Source: Promethearchaeota archaeon (lineage in GTDB: Archaea; Asgardarchaeota; Lokiarchaeia; Sigyniarchaeales; SOKP01). Taken from it: a stretch of 6,048 nt of DNA. Of this stretch, positions 5,998 through 6,048 are shown piece after piece. The position numbers and the translations under genes are program-made. The first letter of the stretch is position 1; every line of letters begins with the position of its first letter. The stretch covers positions 1 to 6,048 of the forward strand of contig JAUWHC010000184.1 in NCBI GenBank assembly GCA_030606095.1. Reading direction: 5' to 3'. The notes below the pieces were generated by a model. It was not told where the DNA came from and ran no database searches. It was given only the letters and a program-made list of their open reading frames with translations.

Positions 5998-6048
5998 TTA
6001 CTCGAGATGCTTTTGAAGATCTATGTAAATTGGTATCTCTTCGCCCTT
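5998..6048 (-). CDS. C-terminal end of an unidentified upstream gene (partial)
   Basis: The minus strand from the right edge reads 16 codons, KGEEIPIYIDLQKHLE, then TAA at 5998-6000. The peptide has normal protein composition, and the base content changes sharply to AT-rich non-coding sequence right after the stop, so a real gene end is likely. It is too short to name. A plus-strand frame (MLLKIYVNWYLFAL, from 6007) overlaps it and is less protein-like. The 184 bp between this stop and hdrC suggests the gene is not part of the tightly packed hdr operon. Confidence 0.4.
   Translation of the reverse strand, partial: KGEEIPIYIDLQKHLE

Noticed and set aside
5873..6046. Minus-strand open frame of about 58 codons in the AT-rich region, entering from the right edge
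   Set aside because: The product is low-complexity Ile/Lys/Asn/Phe, as expected from random AT-rich DNA; another frame gives a more protein-like end at 5998.
6007..6048. Possible divergent plus-strand gene start (MLLKIYVNWYLFAL)
   Set aside because: There is no SD, only 14 codons are visible, and the overlapping minus-strand frame is more convincing. It cannot be fully excluded.
1..6048. CRISPR arrays, tRNA or rRNA genes, insertion sequences
   Set aside because: No spaced direct repeats, cloverleaf-like sequences, rRNA motifs or transposase-like reading frames were seen; almost all of the window is coding.

Overview
The window is AT-rich and carries one tightly packed minus-strand operon for a soluble heterodisulfide reductase (Hdr)-type electron-transfer complex. 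Reading in the direction of transcription (right to left) the order is hdrC, hdrB, a short hdrA paralogue, a long hdrA paralogue, an mvhD-type gene with a C-terminal extension, and a third hdrA-type gene that runs off the left edge. Gaps between genes are only 1, 30, 4, 2 and 13 bp. Most starts have a strong Shine-Dalgarno (SD) sequence, and several of these lie inside the last codons of the gene before. No protein here has a membrane segment or signal peptide, so a cytoplasmic complex is expected.

The organism is most likely an anaerobic archaeon. An Asgard (Lokiarchaeia-like) genome would fit the AT-rich composition, the SD use and the clustered hdrCBA-mvhD genes. Anaerobic bacteria carry related clusters, and there is no rRNA or other marker here, so this placement is weak.

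Layout: 5998-6048 probably holds the last 16 codons of an unrelated upstream gene. The stretch 5814-5997 is AT-rich intergenic DNA with a perfect 8-bp inverted repeat and TATA-like sequence. 5316-5813 is hdrC, 4439-5314 hdrB, 3086-4408 a 440-residue HdrA, 1390-3081 a 563-residue HdrA, 626-1387 the MvhD-like gene, and 1-612 the N-terminal 204 residues of the third HdrA.

How they may work together: HdrB has both cysteine motifs expected for the two non-cubane [4Fe-4S] clusters that reduce disulfides. HdrC would wire it to an HdrA flavoprotein, where electron bifurcation occurs in the methanogen complex, and MvhD would be the electron-entry subunit. The most unusual point is that the domains of a full-length HdrA are split over two adjacent genes. 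The 563-residue protein has the N-terminal domain, FAD domain and C-terminal ferredoxin domain but no inserted ferredoxin domain. The 440-residue protein has the FAD domain with the inserted ferredoxin domain but neither terminal domain. Both keep the HdrA-specific cysteine cluster in the FAD domain. This suggests a heteromeric HdrA core, with a third HdrA-like flavoprotein added downstream. The electron donor module (hydrogenase, formate dehydrogenase or NADH oxidoreductase) and the physiological disulfide are not visible in the window.
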